This document shows, piece by piece, positions 33,601 to 45,960 of a DNA stretch of 64,000 nt. Under the pieces are notes generated by a model that did no database searches, was not told where the DNA came from, and saw only the letters and a list, made by a program, of their open reading frames with translations. Source of the stretch: Phanerodontia chrysosporium (Eukaryota; Basidiomycota; Agaricomycetes; Polyporales; Phanerochaetaceae); contig MJGA01000003.1 of the NCBI GenBank assembly GCA_001910725.1, forward strand, positions 1,240,001-1,304,000. The letters are read 5' to 3'. Both the position numbers and the translations under genes were made by a program. The first letter of the stretch is position 1, and each line of letters opens with the position of its first letter.

Positions 33601-36600
33601 TGAAACGACGTCATGCACTGGCAAGAGAAAAATGTGTAGAAACACTGAAGCAGCAACAGCAGTCCGCGCAATGCAGCGCCCTTATTTCTCGCTCGCTCTT
33701 GCAGTCCAAGTAGCCGGCGACGACGCTGATGTAGCGGTGCAAACGAGGTGAAAGCCCGTGAAGTTGGTGTATGGAAAACAAGACGCCATGCCAGACTGCG
33801 ACTGGATTTACTGCATGTTGTCGTACCATGAAACCACACGACCGGTTGAGGCGGCGCGCAAGCTTTGTGACGTTACGTAGCTGGCATGAGCGATGCACCA
33901 TCAGAAGCGGTCGCGGACCGTGCGCAGACCACGTTCCGTGACCCATGCCGTGCCGGCCGACCTTGTTGTGCTCGGCGTTGACGAAATATCCCGACCGTAG
34001 GTCACAACGACCAAGCCGGGCGGCGGGCGGGCACCCCGACTCATGCACGGGTGTAGTCGCCTTCTCCGACCCAGCCTTCGCCATATGGCACCTTTGCCGA
34101 TGCGCCTGTTCGATCCGTCGGGGTTTACGTCGCCGCCTTCGCCATTCTGGACGGCGCCTGACGGGGTCTCAGGACGATCAAAATCGTGGTGACAGAAGCC
34201 TTTCCGACAGAAACTCACGGACATGGGCATCGTGATCAACGGAGAGACGCTTTTGAAGGCCGTCCAGAACGCCGGTTCGCTCTTTCCACCATCGTCGCTA
34301 CTCCGTGGAACGTGGTAGGGCCAGTGGATAGGGCGGACAGCACGCCGTGGTCACTGCTAGTTTTGAGCCTAGCCGCGCACGTATAGGCTGCATACTGCGG
34401 GCAGCAGTGTTCAGCCTCCGAAGAGACGAGTGGACTAGCCACAAAGTCCATGGACATAAGACGGAACTACGATTGAAGCAAGGGACGATGAGGATGAGCG
34501 CACCTGCGCGAACGCCACAAGTTCACACAAGAAGGCTAACGGGTATCCAGGAGAAAGAAGTCATCGGCGAGCGATTATGAATTGCCTCCGCGAGTGTGAC
34601 GGCGAGCTGGCTGGCAGGTCGCCGAGGAAAAGCGCGGCAAAACGGAGCTGCCTGGAGACGGAAATATCTGAGACGTTAGCAAGACCACAAGGGCTGGGCC
34701 TCGTCGCTATCCTGCACCTCTTGAAGTGATGAGGCGTGTTGTGGAATGCAGGCGGGGGCGTTAGCGGTATCAATAAGCGAAGACGACCAGAGCTTGATCG
34801 CTCATGCGTATGGTGTCTCCGGCTGGTTGCAAGCGCAAGTCCGACGCAGTCAAATTCGGAAGCACAAGTCTCGCTGAACCTTGCCGCCATTTTGAGCGGA
34901 TCTCGCGCGCAGGGCTACGAAGACGGCCGACATGCCTATGCAGCATTGGCTATGCACCCGTACTTTCCAAAGGCGGCCACGACGTGCTTGCGCGACGTTC
35001 ACCATGGTGGCTGTCATACAGGCCTTTGCAGGTCATATCCTGTTGACGGCATCCGATGCGTCCAGCACGCAGAAGAGTAGCCGCCCCGTAGCAGGCTTTG
35101 GAAGACTAACATGCCGATAAGTACGATTATTTCCCACTGCCATCGATATCACAGTAAGCTCACCATCGCTGCTGGCTGGAGTGTGGCCCGGGTTTCCGCT
35201 CTCGTAATTTTCGGCGCGAGTCGTGTGAAGGCTGCCGCGCATGGCCCGAGGAGAATTCGGGCGAGCCCAGCCCGCCTCGTGGCCGCTGACATACTCTGTC
35301 GGGTCGCCTTGGGTCATGCCGAGAATAACATCGAAGAAGCTGCGAGTGTCACCGTCAAGACCGGGACCGGCTGCTGTTGTGCACCAAGGCCTAGTCGTGT
35401 AAACATACCCCATTTCTTAAAGGCTTCCCTCGGAGCTGGTAGTGTCGGAAGATCTAAGGCTATCGGTCACTATAACGATTCCTTCCAGCCGGTGGTGAAA
35501 CGTAGAGGGTGCTGAAGAGCGGCCATGCCACGGATCGTCGTGAACCTGTAGCTCCGACCACCCGCATAACTTGTAGGTCTCTGCATGTCTTCCGCGTGTT
35601 CACGAGATCATGTTAGCGGCTTTAGAAAGACGTAGAATTAGCTAAAAATCTGCGCAAGACTCGAACGACAAGCGGACCATTCTGTTTGGCTTCGCGAAAG
35701 CATTCGAGGCGCTTTCATATAGAAATTGGCGGGAAGCGTGGGGAGGGCGCTGCATCGTTTGCCTTCCGATAGAGGTAGAGTAGACGCGTCGGGTGGCCCT
35801 GGTGCACCTCGACGAGTACAAGTGCTGGGCGCCCCGCGCTTGGGACGCTGCGAGGTCTAAAGTGAGCAAACGCTGAGAATGAGGTGCACAAGGAGCGACC
35901 TGATTGTACAGGATTGCCCAGGCAAAGTTCAGAAAGTTGCCCTGTACCCTTCCATCGAGCACTCGCCGCCTGAGGGGGGCTCGGAAAACAAGAACGTACC
36001 GGAGAGTTGGTGCAACTGAACTCTATCGCAGACGCGCGTCTAGGCTGTGTTGAACACTTCTCGCACCCCCGAACTTGCCTCTCGCACCTCCCTTTCGTGT
36101 TATAGAGTCCTCTCTTGCGCCGTGAGCGGCCTCGCGGTATGCTCGAGGCATGTCGGTGGCTGTTGAGCTCAGAAATATCCAGGCGAGTCTGCGGGTCACT
36201 TGTCAGCTAGGGCAACTCCTGACGGCCGTCTAGGGCAGGCAGCTGCTCTCCACCGTGGTGCGCTCGGGAGTCATATGCTGCACTTCTCCACGATGGGCGT
36301 GTCCTACTCCGTTCCGCGGGTTGGAACGAACTTTAATACCCGTGCCGACTCTCGAGTAATGCCGCTATTCTCGGTCGCTTCCGCACCTGTCCGCGCCGTC
36401 ATATCTGGCAACTCAGCGTTCAGGCGAGACTCCAATAGGGACCCAAGCGTTATGAGGGCAGTAGCGGCCCTTCCATGGTGGGCGAGCTGTACTTGTAAGG
36501 TTAAATGTGCGAGCCCGGCCATACAGCAACCCGCCCAGAATACCGCATATGGCCTTCCAGAACAGCCACCCTGCGACTCGTGCAGCGCATACGGCGACTC

Positions 36601-38480
36601 AAGCACTCGTCTGGGGACTATGGTGCGATTCTACACGGCCTTTGGGGCACCTGTGCCAGGCAACCGCCCGGTAGACAATTAGCAGCGCGCTCAAAGGGGT
36701 AAGCGCCTTACACGCACTGCTGCACTGAAGCAGAGGCCGCGGTAGAAGGCTGCCTCCACGGTCATACGGTCGGCCGGGACCGCACACGCTCAATCGCGTC
36801 CGGTGCGACACGCTCCCGTAGTGCTTTCATTCCGACTGGAGTCGCACCATAGAAAGGCGGACGAAGCTATACAGGTCTGCCTTTCTTCCGCCCTCAGAGC
36901 CTGGGAGTCGCTCATCGAGCGATATCTAGAGTTCAGATCAGAGAGGCTCTCCGTATTCTCCTTGTACCGTAGGCGGCACGTACGGAATGCACATGCACGA
37001 CAAGATTTGGTCCGCGCTGTCGCTCTTTGTGGCATGCGCGCTTCGTCTGTGTCGCGCTGCGCAGATGTCGAGTGTGCTCGACCGTGGCTGACAGAACTTT
37101 CCGCTGTGTCACGGGGGTTCGCGGTGCTGTCAGGTACCGATGTACTTACCAGATTATACCGGGTGGCTGCCCAGGCCTCCAATGACGACGCGGTGCGATA
37201 TCGCGGCGGCGAGACGCTTGGACAACGTCCCGCGATGGGCAGAGACGAGGTTCTCATGATCCGTGGATTGGACTGGCTTCGTTCATAAACTGGCACTGCC
37301 ACCAGGGCAGAGTACGCCCAGTCTGGGAGGCCTCGCAAGGCGGAAGCAGAGGGGTCAGGTGGTTGGCAGCCCCGGGAGCCCCTTGGGCCTTGCGTAAGAA
37401 CAGGCCTGCGCAGGGCGAGTCTGGAACAATTTCCTCAGTGGGAACTGGGTGAGGCGGACCGCGTCACAAGACACGAAAAATGAACCGCCGACGATTTGTG
37501 TGCTGTGCGGGACGAGGGCGGGTGAACCTGTCTAGCGGGCGGTGGTGTTTCTGGACCGCTGTGGACGGCGACGCTTGCGGATCGCTTGGACTTGAAAATG
37601 AGCCATGGGTTCTGCGAGCGTCGTCTGATGGCGCCTCGAGGCCGCCGCGATAAAAATCGAGGGTCTCCGAATCCAGGGTAGAAGCGGCGAGACACATGGC
37701 GCACAATTTAGGAGTTATTTAGGTCGTCTTCAAGAAAGAGGTCGAAAGCCGTCCAGTGCACCTGATTTTGCCGCTCCGGGGCGTGCCTGGAGTCGCGTCT
37801 CGCGAGGCAGGAGCTGCTGCGAGAGACGGCGCGGCGATGCCCGGCCCATCGCCGCCCTCGTGGGCTGCTGCTGAGGCTGAAAAAGACCGTTCGTGCGTAT
37901 ATTCAGCGGCGGCAGACCACCATTGGGAAGTAGGTTCCAAGCAAGCCAAGAGCTCGCACAGTCGCCGGAAAAGGCACACTTTGCGGCCCAAAAGACGGGC
38001 GTGGGATTTCCCCAGATTCTGCCTCACTTGCACGCGCGGAAAGAGCCGGAAGTACTCCCAAATCAGGAAGAGTTGGGACGTGTTTGCAACGCCGGATAGA
38101 AATACGAGTGAGGGGCGAGGCTATTCTATCACACTGCTCACTTCGTGCTCTCGTCCCCCGCCTTCCTCTCCACGACCCGGCTCGTTCTTGGGCTCTCTTT
38201 ACGACCATCCACGAACTCGCGACGACCTTCTCCGGCTCCGATTCCTCTCCATCTCAGCTGCTTGCATCTCAGGTCTCAAGCTCGACGTTCCGCGCACCTT
38301 ACAGTACCTTACACGACAATTTCTTTGGTGCGCACCTCGTCTGCGGGTGTCTGCGGTTTTCTGACGCTCATCACGCAGTCTTCCAAGTACTCCTTATCCT
38401 TACATCCCTAAACTAAAGGTGCGTCTTGGCTGACCCCGCTTTCGTCACCAGCGTAGCTAAGTGCTCCCTCGTGATCCAGA
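30693..38480. other. 7.8-kb gene desert
   Basis: Between the oligoribonuclease and the Ras gene I found no gene on either strand. The longest open frames (36790..37338 minus, 31805..32314 minus, 36200..36682 plus) have antisense partners of similar length, atypical composition and no known motif. No tRNA, rRNA, terminal repeat, transposase or reverse-transcriptase motif was seen. About the last 300 bp (CT-rich, 38130-38420) should be the Ras promoter. Confidence 0.5.
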
Positions 38481-39340
38481 ATGGATAGTTGGCGGGTCGC
38501 CGTACTGGGAGATGGTGGTGTTGGCAAGACGGCGTTGGCGGTCCAGGTGGGTAGCAGCGACCGTTCAGCATCCTCCGCCAATTGACGAGCTTCATTAGTT
38601 CACTTTGAACTGCTTTGTTGGTAAGACGCGCCTCTTCTCCTCTCAACGTACTCATCGCTCACACCACGCCTTGATTGTCAGAGGTGCATAATAGGCTGTC
38701 TGTGTCGCTGGGCTAGACTGACGTCCAAGTCATTACATAGACGTATGATCCAACGATCGAAGACGCATACAGGAAACAGCTGGTGGTCGACAACAGGATG
38801 TGTTACGTCGAGGTCATCGATACCGCGGGACAAGGTACGTCTTTTGGGCAATCCACCGTCATAGACGACTGACTGGGCTTCCCAGAGGAATATGCAACAC
38901 TTCGAGACCAATGGGTCAGGTACGGCGCTTGTCCAAACCCCTCTCTTGCCCTGCTGAACCACGCGCAACAGGGAGGGGCAAGGCTTCATCCTTGTGTACT
39001 CCATCGCGTCGCGAGCGACTTTGACCGTCTAGAAGTCTTCCGACAGGCGATGATGAAAGTCAAGAAGTCGAAGCCTGTGTTCATGCTTGTAGGGAACAAG
39101 TGTGACAAACAATACGAGCGAGAGGTCTCTCGCGAGGAGGGAGCTCAGATGGCGCGTACCTTCGGCTGCGAATTCCTCGAGACGTCCGCAAAAACTGCGT
39201 ACAACGTGGAGCGGTTATTCACAACCCTCGTTCGCCTCTTGCGGCAAACCAAGCAGACTGAACAAGTCACGCCAGGGCCTTCAAGAACGATCGAGGTTCC
39301 GAAAGAGAAGACCAAGGGCAAGAAGTGCATTATCATGTGA
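38481..39340 (+). CDS. Ras-family small GTPase; contains a 2-nt exon and a 1-nt loss
   Basis: Membrane-anchored GTPase switch of the Ras/Rsr1 group. Exons 38481..38546, 38599..38620, 38682..38683, 38741..38834, 38886..38919 and 38972..39340. All G boxes are visible: GDGGVGKT (P loop), YDPTIED effector, DTAGQEEY, NKCD and ETSAK. The C-terminus is CIIM, a CaaX farnesylation signal after a Lys-rich stretch. Met favours farnesyl rather than geranylgeranyl transfer. The Glu before TYDPTIED can only be encoded by adding a 2-nt exon, AG, with normal introns (61 and 57 nt) on each side. At 39020-39022 a T run is one base short (ACTTTGACC), breaking the frame between ATF and DRLEVF. Corrected length is about 195 aa. 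Confidence 0.92.
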
Positions 39341-39745
39341 AGTGGCTTTCTGGACTATATAGATTCATCAGGTCGTTCCTCCCACTTACCTCTTTTTTCC
39401 ATGATACCCCACCGCATCGTTTTCTTTCTTCCTACTTCACTTTGGGCATTCCTGGTTGTGCTGATTGGGAGGATCACTTGCACTACTTCACGACTTCTGA
39501 AGCTCCTGCGACACGTTTACGTTCATCATGTACATATATTCACACACACTTCTCACATGCATGGATACTGCTGCTTTATCATTCTCGTAGTTGACGTACG
39601 CGCAGACACATCCGCTGCGCACTCTGCAGTCCGCGCAAGGCGCTGCGGCCACGACTCGTGCTCCTCGTCTATCAATATCACCCATCTAAATTCCAGAGAC
39701 ACGTGTGCAACAGACGTGTGCCTTGCTACGGGACCTTCCTCGAGA
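39341..39745. other. intergenic
   Basis: Pyrimidine-rich sequence between Ras and the BTB gene. No gene recognised; an open frame reads into the BTB gene from upstream but lacks matching character. Confidence 0.5.
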
Positions 39746-40862
39746 ATGTTTTATACTGACGAGCTCATCATAGGCGGAAGCACTGCGAACTCTTCCCTGT
39801 ATACGTATGGCCGGAGCACCACATATATTCCACTGCGAGCGCCCGACTTCACGGTACGCGCACTGCCTGAAGGAGAAGAATTTCGCGTTCGGCAAGAATG
39901 CCTCGTGCAGGGCAGCGAGGTCTTTCGTATGTTTGTCCGTCTTTGGTGGGGCTCGCAAAACTCAACTGCCCATACAGGCGACATGTTCCAGTGTTGCGAG
40001 GCAGGGCACGAGGCGGTCGGCAGCGAGCACGTCCTCGAGCTGCACGAATCAGCGCCCTCATTGCGCCTGCTGTTCCAACTACTGCATAGCGTGCCCGAGC
40101 CTTACGTACCGGGGAAGGCAACGAAGGCCGTCGACCCTGGCGACTACGTGCATATCAAACAGAGTGAGCCGGTGCACGCGATACCCTTCCCGTTGCTGCC
40201 GTTGCTCTTCGTGCTGGCAGACAAGTACGCGTTCACGCCTGAGATCATGCGGGTGTGCTTCTCGCACCTCGCGGCGTACGCGTCGACGGAGCCGTTGCGG
40301 GTGTACGGCATGGCCGTGGGCATAGGCCAGGACGCCATCGCGGCCAAGGCGAGCAAATATCTTCTGCATCCGCCCCTGACATCGTACACGACCGACGAGA
40401 TCAAGTCCATCCCGACCGCGCAGGCGTACCACAAGCTTGTACTCCTGCATGAGCACCGTATCAAAAGACTCCGAGAGATTCTGATTGACGAGGAAATCTT
40501 TCCCCAGCGTTACGGCGAGTGCGGAAAACACACGCAGCGGACCAAGAAACTCTGGGAGGCCAGGAAGAGCATGGTTACCACTCGGATTGCGGCGGGTAAG
40601 ACACACCTGCTATGCAACTTGCGCACGCCGCTGAGACATGCCCTTAACAGCCACGGACGTAGCGGCCGAAATGATGGTCGGCGTAGACCAGTTATCCGGC
40701 TGTGAGACATGCTGCAAAGCATGGGCTGCCGCGACTGCCATGCTCGGAGTGAGTTTGCGGACCCTCGTGACATCATGTAATCGGAAATGCTCATCAATTG
40801 CACTCTAGTACAAGTGCTCCAAGGTACCCAGACGCATCGACAAACTACCCACCAGCACGTAA
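39746..40862 (+). CDS. BTB/POZ domain protein
   Basis: Belongs to the large, rapidly diverging basidiomycete group of single BTB-domain proteins; possibly a Cul3 adaptor, but no partner domain is present. Exons 39746..39926, 39978..40595, 40651..40748 and 40809..40862 give 316 aa. The BTB core runs from about DFTVRALPEGEEFRVRQECL through GSEVFRDMFQCCE to LELHESAPSLRLLFQLLHS, followed by a helical region with LADKYAFTPEIMRVCFSHL. The C-terminal part holds a Cys-rich stretch, CETCCKAWAAA, and a basic tail. The start at 39746 fits the usual short N-terminal extension. Its 3' end is only 40 bp from that of the convergent PXMP4 gene. Confidence 0.82.
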
Positions 40863-40902
40863 CGACAGGCGGCGAGAAAGCGTATCATGGCGACCGCGCT
40901 GT

Positions 40903-41657
40903 CTACTTATTGTGCCAGAAGAGCGTCCGAAGGCTGTTCCACCGTTCCGAGTCGCGGTACAGATAGACCATGGACTTGTGCATGCCTGCCTGAAGTGTCT
41001 CTTCTTTCTCCTGGAAGAGCCACATCACTGCGCCCCAGCAGAGAGCAGCGAAGAGTTTGAAGTGTTGGGGGTTGGGTCGTAGGGGTACGACTTTTCCTCC
41101 GGGCGATTGGGGCATATCAGTAACTTCTCGTGGGATGAAAGACGCGACTACTCTTGAGCAGACATATAGTACAATCTGACCACTACTGTTTTAGCAACTG
41201 AGTCAGTAAAGTTGGGTGCCACGACGTACCTGCTCGTTGATAGCGGTGCGGTCTCCGAAGACAACATAACCGCCCACAAGGCCTGCGATGAACGAGTCTA
41301 GCGACTCCTCTTTGCCTTTGCGCCGCTTCTTCTGCAGAAGCATAACTGTCTTGTACAGTGACACGAACTTGGCGAGGTTCATGGCATGGGTCGCAGTGGC
41401 AGTGAGCACCTGCCTGGCTTTGGTCCGCCAGCTGGAGGGACACGCACATCCGTCAGCCCGGCACGAAGAAGGGGTGGAACCGCGTACTCTGCTTTACTAA
41501 ACAGAAGAGCCATAACCAGAGCATGGGGAAAGCGCACTTTGACTCCATAGACGAGTCCGTTTCGTGCACCCTTCAGGATAGCCAAGTAGTCATGGTAGGC
41601 TGGATCGGCGATGATCTTCTGGATTATGGCCAGAAGTGCCTGTATATGATGGCGCAT
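40903..41657 (-). CDS. PXMP4: peroxisomal membrane protein 4 (Tim17 family)
   Basis: Peroxisomal membrane protein of the Tim17/Tim22/Tim23/Pmp24 family. Exons 41488..41657, 41230..41431 and 40903..41175 give 214 aa, close to the 212 aa of vertebrate PXMP4. Landmarks: LAILKGARNGLVYGVKVRFP, HALVMALLFSKADWRTKARQ, THAMNLAKFVSLYK, a glycine-rich segment SFIAGLVGGYVVFGDRTAIN, LYVCSRVVASF and a C-terminal helix HFKLFAALCWGAVMWLFQEK. The start Met at 41657 (MRHHIQALL) gives the normal N-terminus; the frame is open further upstream but with unrelated sequence. Confidence 0.9.
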
Positions 41658-41919
41658 AGGACAGACCGACCGGGCAAGTAAGGCGAGGTGCAGCGCAGCG
41701 GTCAGAGATAGCGGGAAGGGAGAGAAGCAGGAGGCTGAGGATAGCCCGGATGGGTACAGGTCACTCGAGAGCCTCCATTGACCGAACAACTGCCGCGCGC
41801 GGTAAACTGGCGCGCACAATCACATGCGAACGCGAATATACACGCTCGGAACGAGCCAAACAATCGCGTATATCGGTCGCCATAATTCACACAAGAAAAC
41901 ACACAACATGAGCTTTATA

Positions 41920-44900
41920 TTATCGTTTGTTATAATAATCGTCCCTGAAGTCGAAATCCTGAGAAATAGATATAAACTCAACCTGCGAGGAGTCAGCGAA
42001 CCAGCTCGTCTTGTAAAGTACTGGACGTACCCCATGCTCAACGGGTTGTTCGTTACGCGTCTCGGTGACCATTACGAACCGGCGGTAGTCATCCATTATG
42101 GCAGGCTGTAGCTGCATTTGCAATAGGTCCTCAGCAAGCACTCGGTCTGCGACAGGAACTAGGTCCTTCTGAGGCAGCTCTCGGTATCGTTCCTCGAAGT
42201 ATTGCAAAGAGTTCTCAATGACACCCGCGGCATCCATACTGCAGTGCTGAATGGACCATTCAGCCCATTGGATAGCAGGATCAATTATACGAGATGTATC
42301 GTTCGGTGCCAGACGCGGTTGTCGTGACTTCGGCGGGGCCTCCAGAACAGCGACCTTGCCTTCGATGATAAGGTCAATAGTGGCCTATAAAAGAAGTTGT
42401 TCCTGTGTCTTGTAATGAGACTGGACCATGCAGACAAGGATTAGACGCGCTCACTGAGTGACAAGAGACACTACGTCGCTGCCTGGATAGCTGATCTTTG
42501 CCACAGCCGCCAGGACAACAGGGTGGACATAACATGCCCACAGAGGATGTTGGTCAAGCTGTTCGATGAGCTCGCAGACTTTGAACGGATCCTCTATAAT
42601 TGCTTTCGCTGAAAACGTTGCTATGCCGCCTACGGTGATTGTGAGTCTCGCGGCTGACTCATGCTGGAAAAGAGGACGAACCAACAGGGTATATCTCCCG
42701 CACACCCCAACGATTCGGTGGGACAGTGGCATGGGTTCCATAGGTATAAAATCGCAGCTCTGGCCGCTTGCAACGCCGGAGTGCCAACGCTTCAAGCTTG
42801 CGCAGTGTGTGCAACGAGCCGACGTGTACGAACACGACCCTTACGTCTTCCTTGTATCCGGTCCGCTGTGCCTTCCAGTTGTCGAGGACGACCTCCAGCA
42901 GCCGAGTCTCAAAACCATCTTGGGGGTAACCGTCCGACGGTTTGTTCCAAATGCAGTATCGTCGCGCAGCACGCACGAAGAAGTCTTGGTCTGCGGCCGT
43001 AAAATGATGCAACCGTAAACCCTGTGCTAGGCGGGGATTGGTGATGAGCTTGTTCCGAAGCTTGGAATCCTTGTAGACTAGCTCAGGAGTAATGGCCACA
43101 TCGCTTAGGTCGAGCCTCGCGTGAGCAGCTTGCCATTCATAGCTCTGATACTGCGCCACAGTGAGCTTCCATGGAATGAGTATGGCCACTAATGGATGTT
43201 CTCGTAGTTGCATAGGGACTTCAAGGACTTTGCAAATGCCATACGCTACGGTGGGGACAAAGAGCAGCATACCGATCTGGGCGTCGTCCATGTACGCCCG
43301 TGCGTACGTAAACTACGTACACGTCGTCAGCAGAGTGAAACGAAGTGCAAGGGCATCTCTCACCTGGAGGCGTCTACCCAAGTACATAGCAAAGACTTTG
43401 AAAGTATCCTCGTCATCGGCTCCCTGTGCCGATACCTTGCAGTACTGTTGGATGGGCGCACACGCACGTAGTAGCAGGTAGACGTCCGTGATTTCGTGGA
43501 GCTTCTCCAACGTGATACATGGGACCTCCGCGGTATAACACAGGTGTAATGGCACACCATTGGGACGAGGATCGCTAGCTTCTGATAATGAGATGCCACA
43601 AAGTTTAGCTGCAGGCGCGGATGGATCGGAGGTGGTTCGCATGCGAAGTTCACCGTCCCACTGGAACTTCTTTGGGATACGTATCCTAAATTCGGTGAGC
43701 TTGCGCCTTCAAAAGGGAATAGTGATGTGACTCACTGAGGGATGACAGGCTTCTTGTTAATTGGCATAGTGACGGGCGATGGATCGACGTCCATCTCGTT
43801 TCCAGACGGTTCGCTGACAATTATTAGTTCTCAAGCGATTAGAGACAACACACACATTGACTGACTGCATGGGTGCTGCTAGCCTGGGCGAAAGGGCCGA
43901 CAGGTTGAATTGTAGCAAACACCGATGAGCACATCGGGTACTTACTGCGCGGGCATTATAGAAGCCAGAAACTCTTCCGCAGCCTTCTTCTGCTGTTCTT
44001 GTGGCGTGGACTGCCGACGTGCCATAGCTACTTTGCGACTAGATGCTACTTCAGCACTCAAAAACAGCGTTTTTGTGAAGCAACTCACGGATCGGGCGGT
44101 CTTCCTCCATGGGGAGCAGGTGCCGTCGGACTAGAACGCGAGACCTGTTGCGTTACACCCCAACTTGAAGTTCCGGAGGTGATCGTCGTACTCCAGCCAC
44201 TTGCCGCTGGTGATTGAGCACGTCCCCATGTTGTGTTAGAGCCCCAAGCTCCGCTTGTCTCGACCACAGGTGAGTCGACCATTTGCCTATCTGGGAAGGA
44301 AGAGGCTATCGCAGGTGGTCTTCTCGGATCCTGGGATGGTCCAGCTTGTGGCGTGACAGGAGATGGTTGCTTGTCCACGTCAGCAGTCGACTTGGTCTTC
44401 CTGAAACTGAGACTTTTGAGGGGTCCTTTCTTGCTGGCTCTGGAACCGTTTCATGCTGAGCGGCCGGCTTCGGGACTTGGCCCGCTTGCTCCGCCAATCG
44501 TCTCTTGGTGTCAGTGAAGTTTGCGGCGACGCTGCCCATTGGGAGCGACATCAGCTTCACCCTCGGTTCTCGGTTCTTATGACTGGGAGCAGGCTGTTTC
44601 GGCGGAGCGGGCGCAGTTTGAGAGTTCGCCATTGGAATTGTCTTTGAAAGTGGAGCCGCAGCCTTGCTGGATGAAGAAACTGACAGAGACTCCGAAAGCT
44701 TCTTCCTGCTCGTTTTTGTCTCCGGTGAAGACGGCTCCGAGAACAACGGATCGTGTTCAGGTGTAGCACGCCTCGGTCGTGCAGTCTCCTTCCCTTTGCT
44801 CTGCAAGAATGTCAGCGCCGACGAATAATAATGCACGAGCACCTTACAGTTTTTGCCGCGGAAGCAACCTCCTGTTTAGCCTGTACACTGTTTAGCCGCC

Positions 44901-45960
44901 AACCACCAGCCTCGTATACGAGACCCACCAATTTTGGTTTGCTCAAACTTGACCTCCGTGGAGCTTTGCGTAGCGGTATATCCGAGCCGTCGGAATCTGA
45001 CTACACCACTTAGCTCTGCGGACGCTATATCGAGCCTGCGCTTTACTTACATCTGAGCCACCCTGTCGACCTCGCTTTGTGGCCTTTAGCGTCATGGTAA
45101 TGGGGATATCGTCCTCAGACTCCTACTCAAAATTAGCGATGTGTATTGGACGGCGCATACGTCACGAACCGTTTCTTGGTAGTCGCTGTCGGAATCTTGT
45201 ATCCGCGGCTTCTTCAAAGTGGTCTTCCCTTTCGCCTGCGGAGGTCTTAGAATTTGGCAATGGAGGCAGCAGGACGCATCTAATACCCACATTCTTTTTT
45301 ACGACAGCCTTGCCTACCACCGGTTTTGGAGTCCTAGACCTGCGGCGTTTCTTCTTCTTCTTAGCCTCCTCTGGTTGACCGAAGTGCGCGTTGAAGAATT
45401 GTTTCTCCTCCTCTGTGAAGAAGTATAAACATAACGCCTCAGGGACGGTCTTCGGTATTCTTACCGATCCACTCAGGAGAGGCTTCGACGACATCTCCTT
45501 CCTCATAGTCCTTGTCGTCCATGCCCACCCCACGAGTCCAGAAGCTTTTGAGCAGTCGCTCGCAACCTTTGACGTTTTCAGAAGGCTCCCAGCTGCATTG
45601 AGCATACGCTCAGCTCAGTGTCTTCTCATTCTTGATTGCGCTCACCACTTACCTATCTGCTTCGGACCCGTATCCCGCCCACTACGCAAAACCACCTTTA
45701 TGAGACCGTCAACGCCACCGAACGCAACTACTCGCCTTGACGTAGTAATCCTGAAGCGATACTTCGTATCAGTACAATATTTGCGGCAGCTGATGCACGT
45801 ACCCATTCGCCATCGCTGTTCACCCTGGCCTTTGTGATGACCTCTATCCCGATGCTAGTTCAGTTGACGGATGCAAGTGGCGAGCGGGCGACGTCTGCGC
45901 ACCGACATGGAACTGCTCTTCCTCCTCTTCAGAATTTGCACGTTTACTCTTCTTAGCCAT
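41920..45960 (-). CDS. chromodomain protein with long conserved-looking C-terminal region
   Basis: Likely reader of methylated histone tails. The 5' exons are 45903..45960, 45803..45843, 45736..45750, 45653..45681 and 45465..45592. They build the chromodomain EVITKARVNSDGEWDYYVKW, AGYGSEADSWEPSENVKGC and ERLLKSFWTR at about residues 20-75, with aromatic-cage positions Tyr, Trp and Trp present. A basic/Ser-Pro linker of several exons follows. Then come globular parts starting QIRIPKKFQWDGELRMR and including VRVVFVHVGSLHTLRKLEAL, FYTYGTHATVPPNRWGVREI and DQHPLWACYVHPVVLAAVAK. The protein ends FDFRDDYYNKR. The intron at 45682..45735 is GC-AG. One base seems missing at about 44433-44440. I do not know the C-terminal family; several mid-gene junctions are approximate. 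Confidence 0.75.

Noticed and set aside
36790..37338. Paired long open frames on both strands
   Set aside because: Sense and antisense frames of similar length with Arg/Ser-rich, motif-free products; no splice-supported extension.
39401..39745. Upstream extension of the BTB open frame
   Set aside because: The frame is open, but the sequence (FFLPTSLWAFLVVLIG...) is promoter/UTR-like CT-rich DNA with no relation to BTB proteins.
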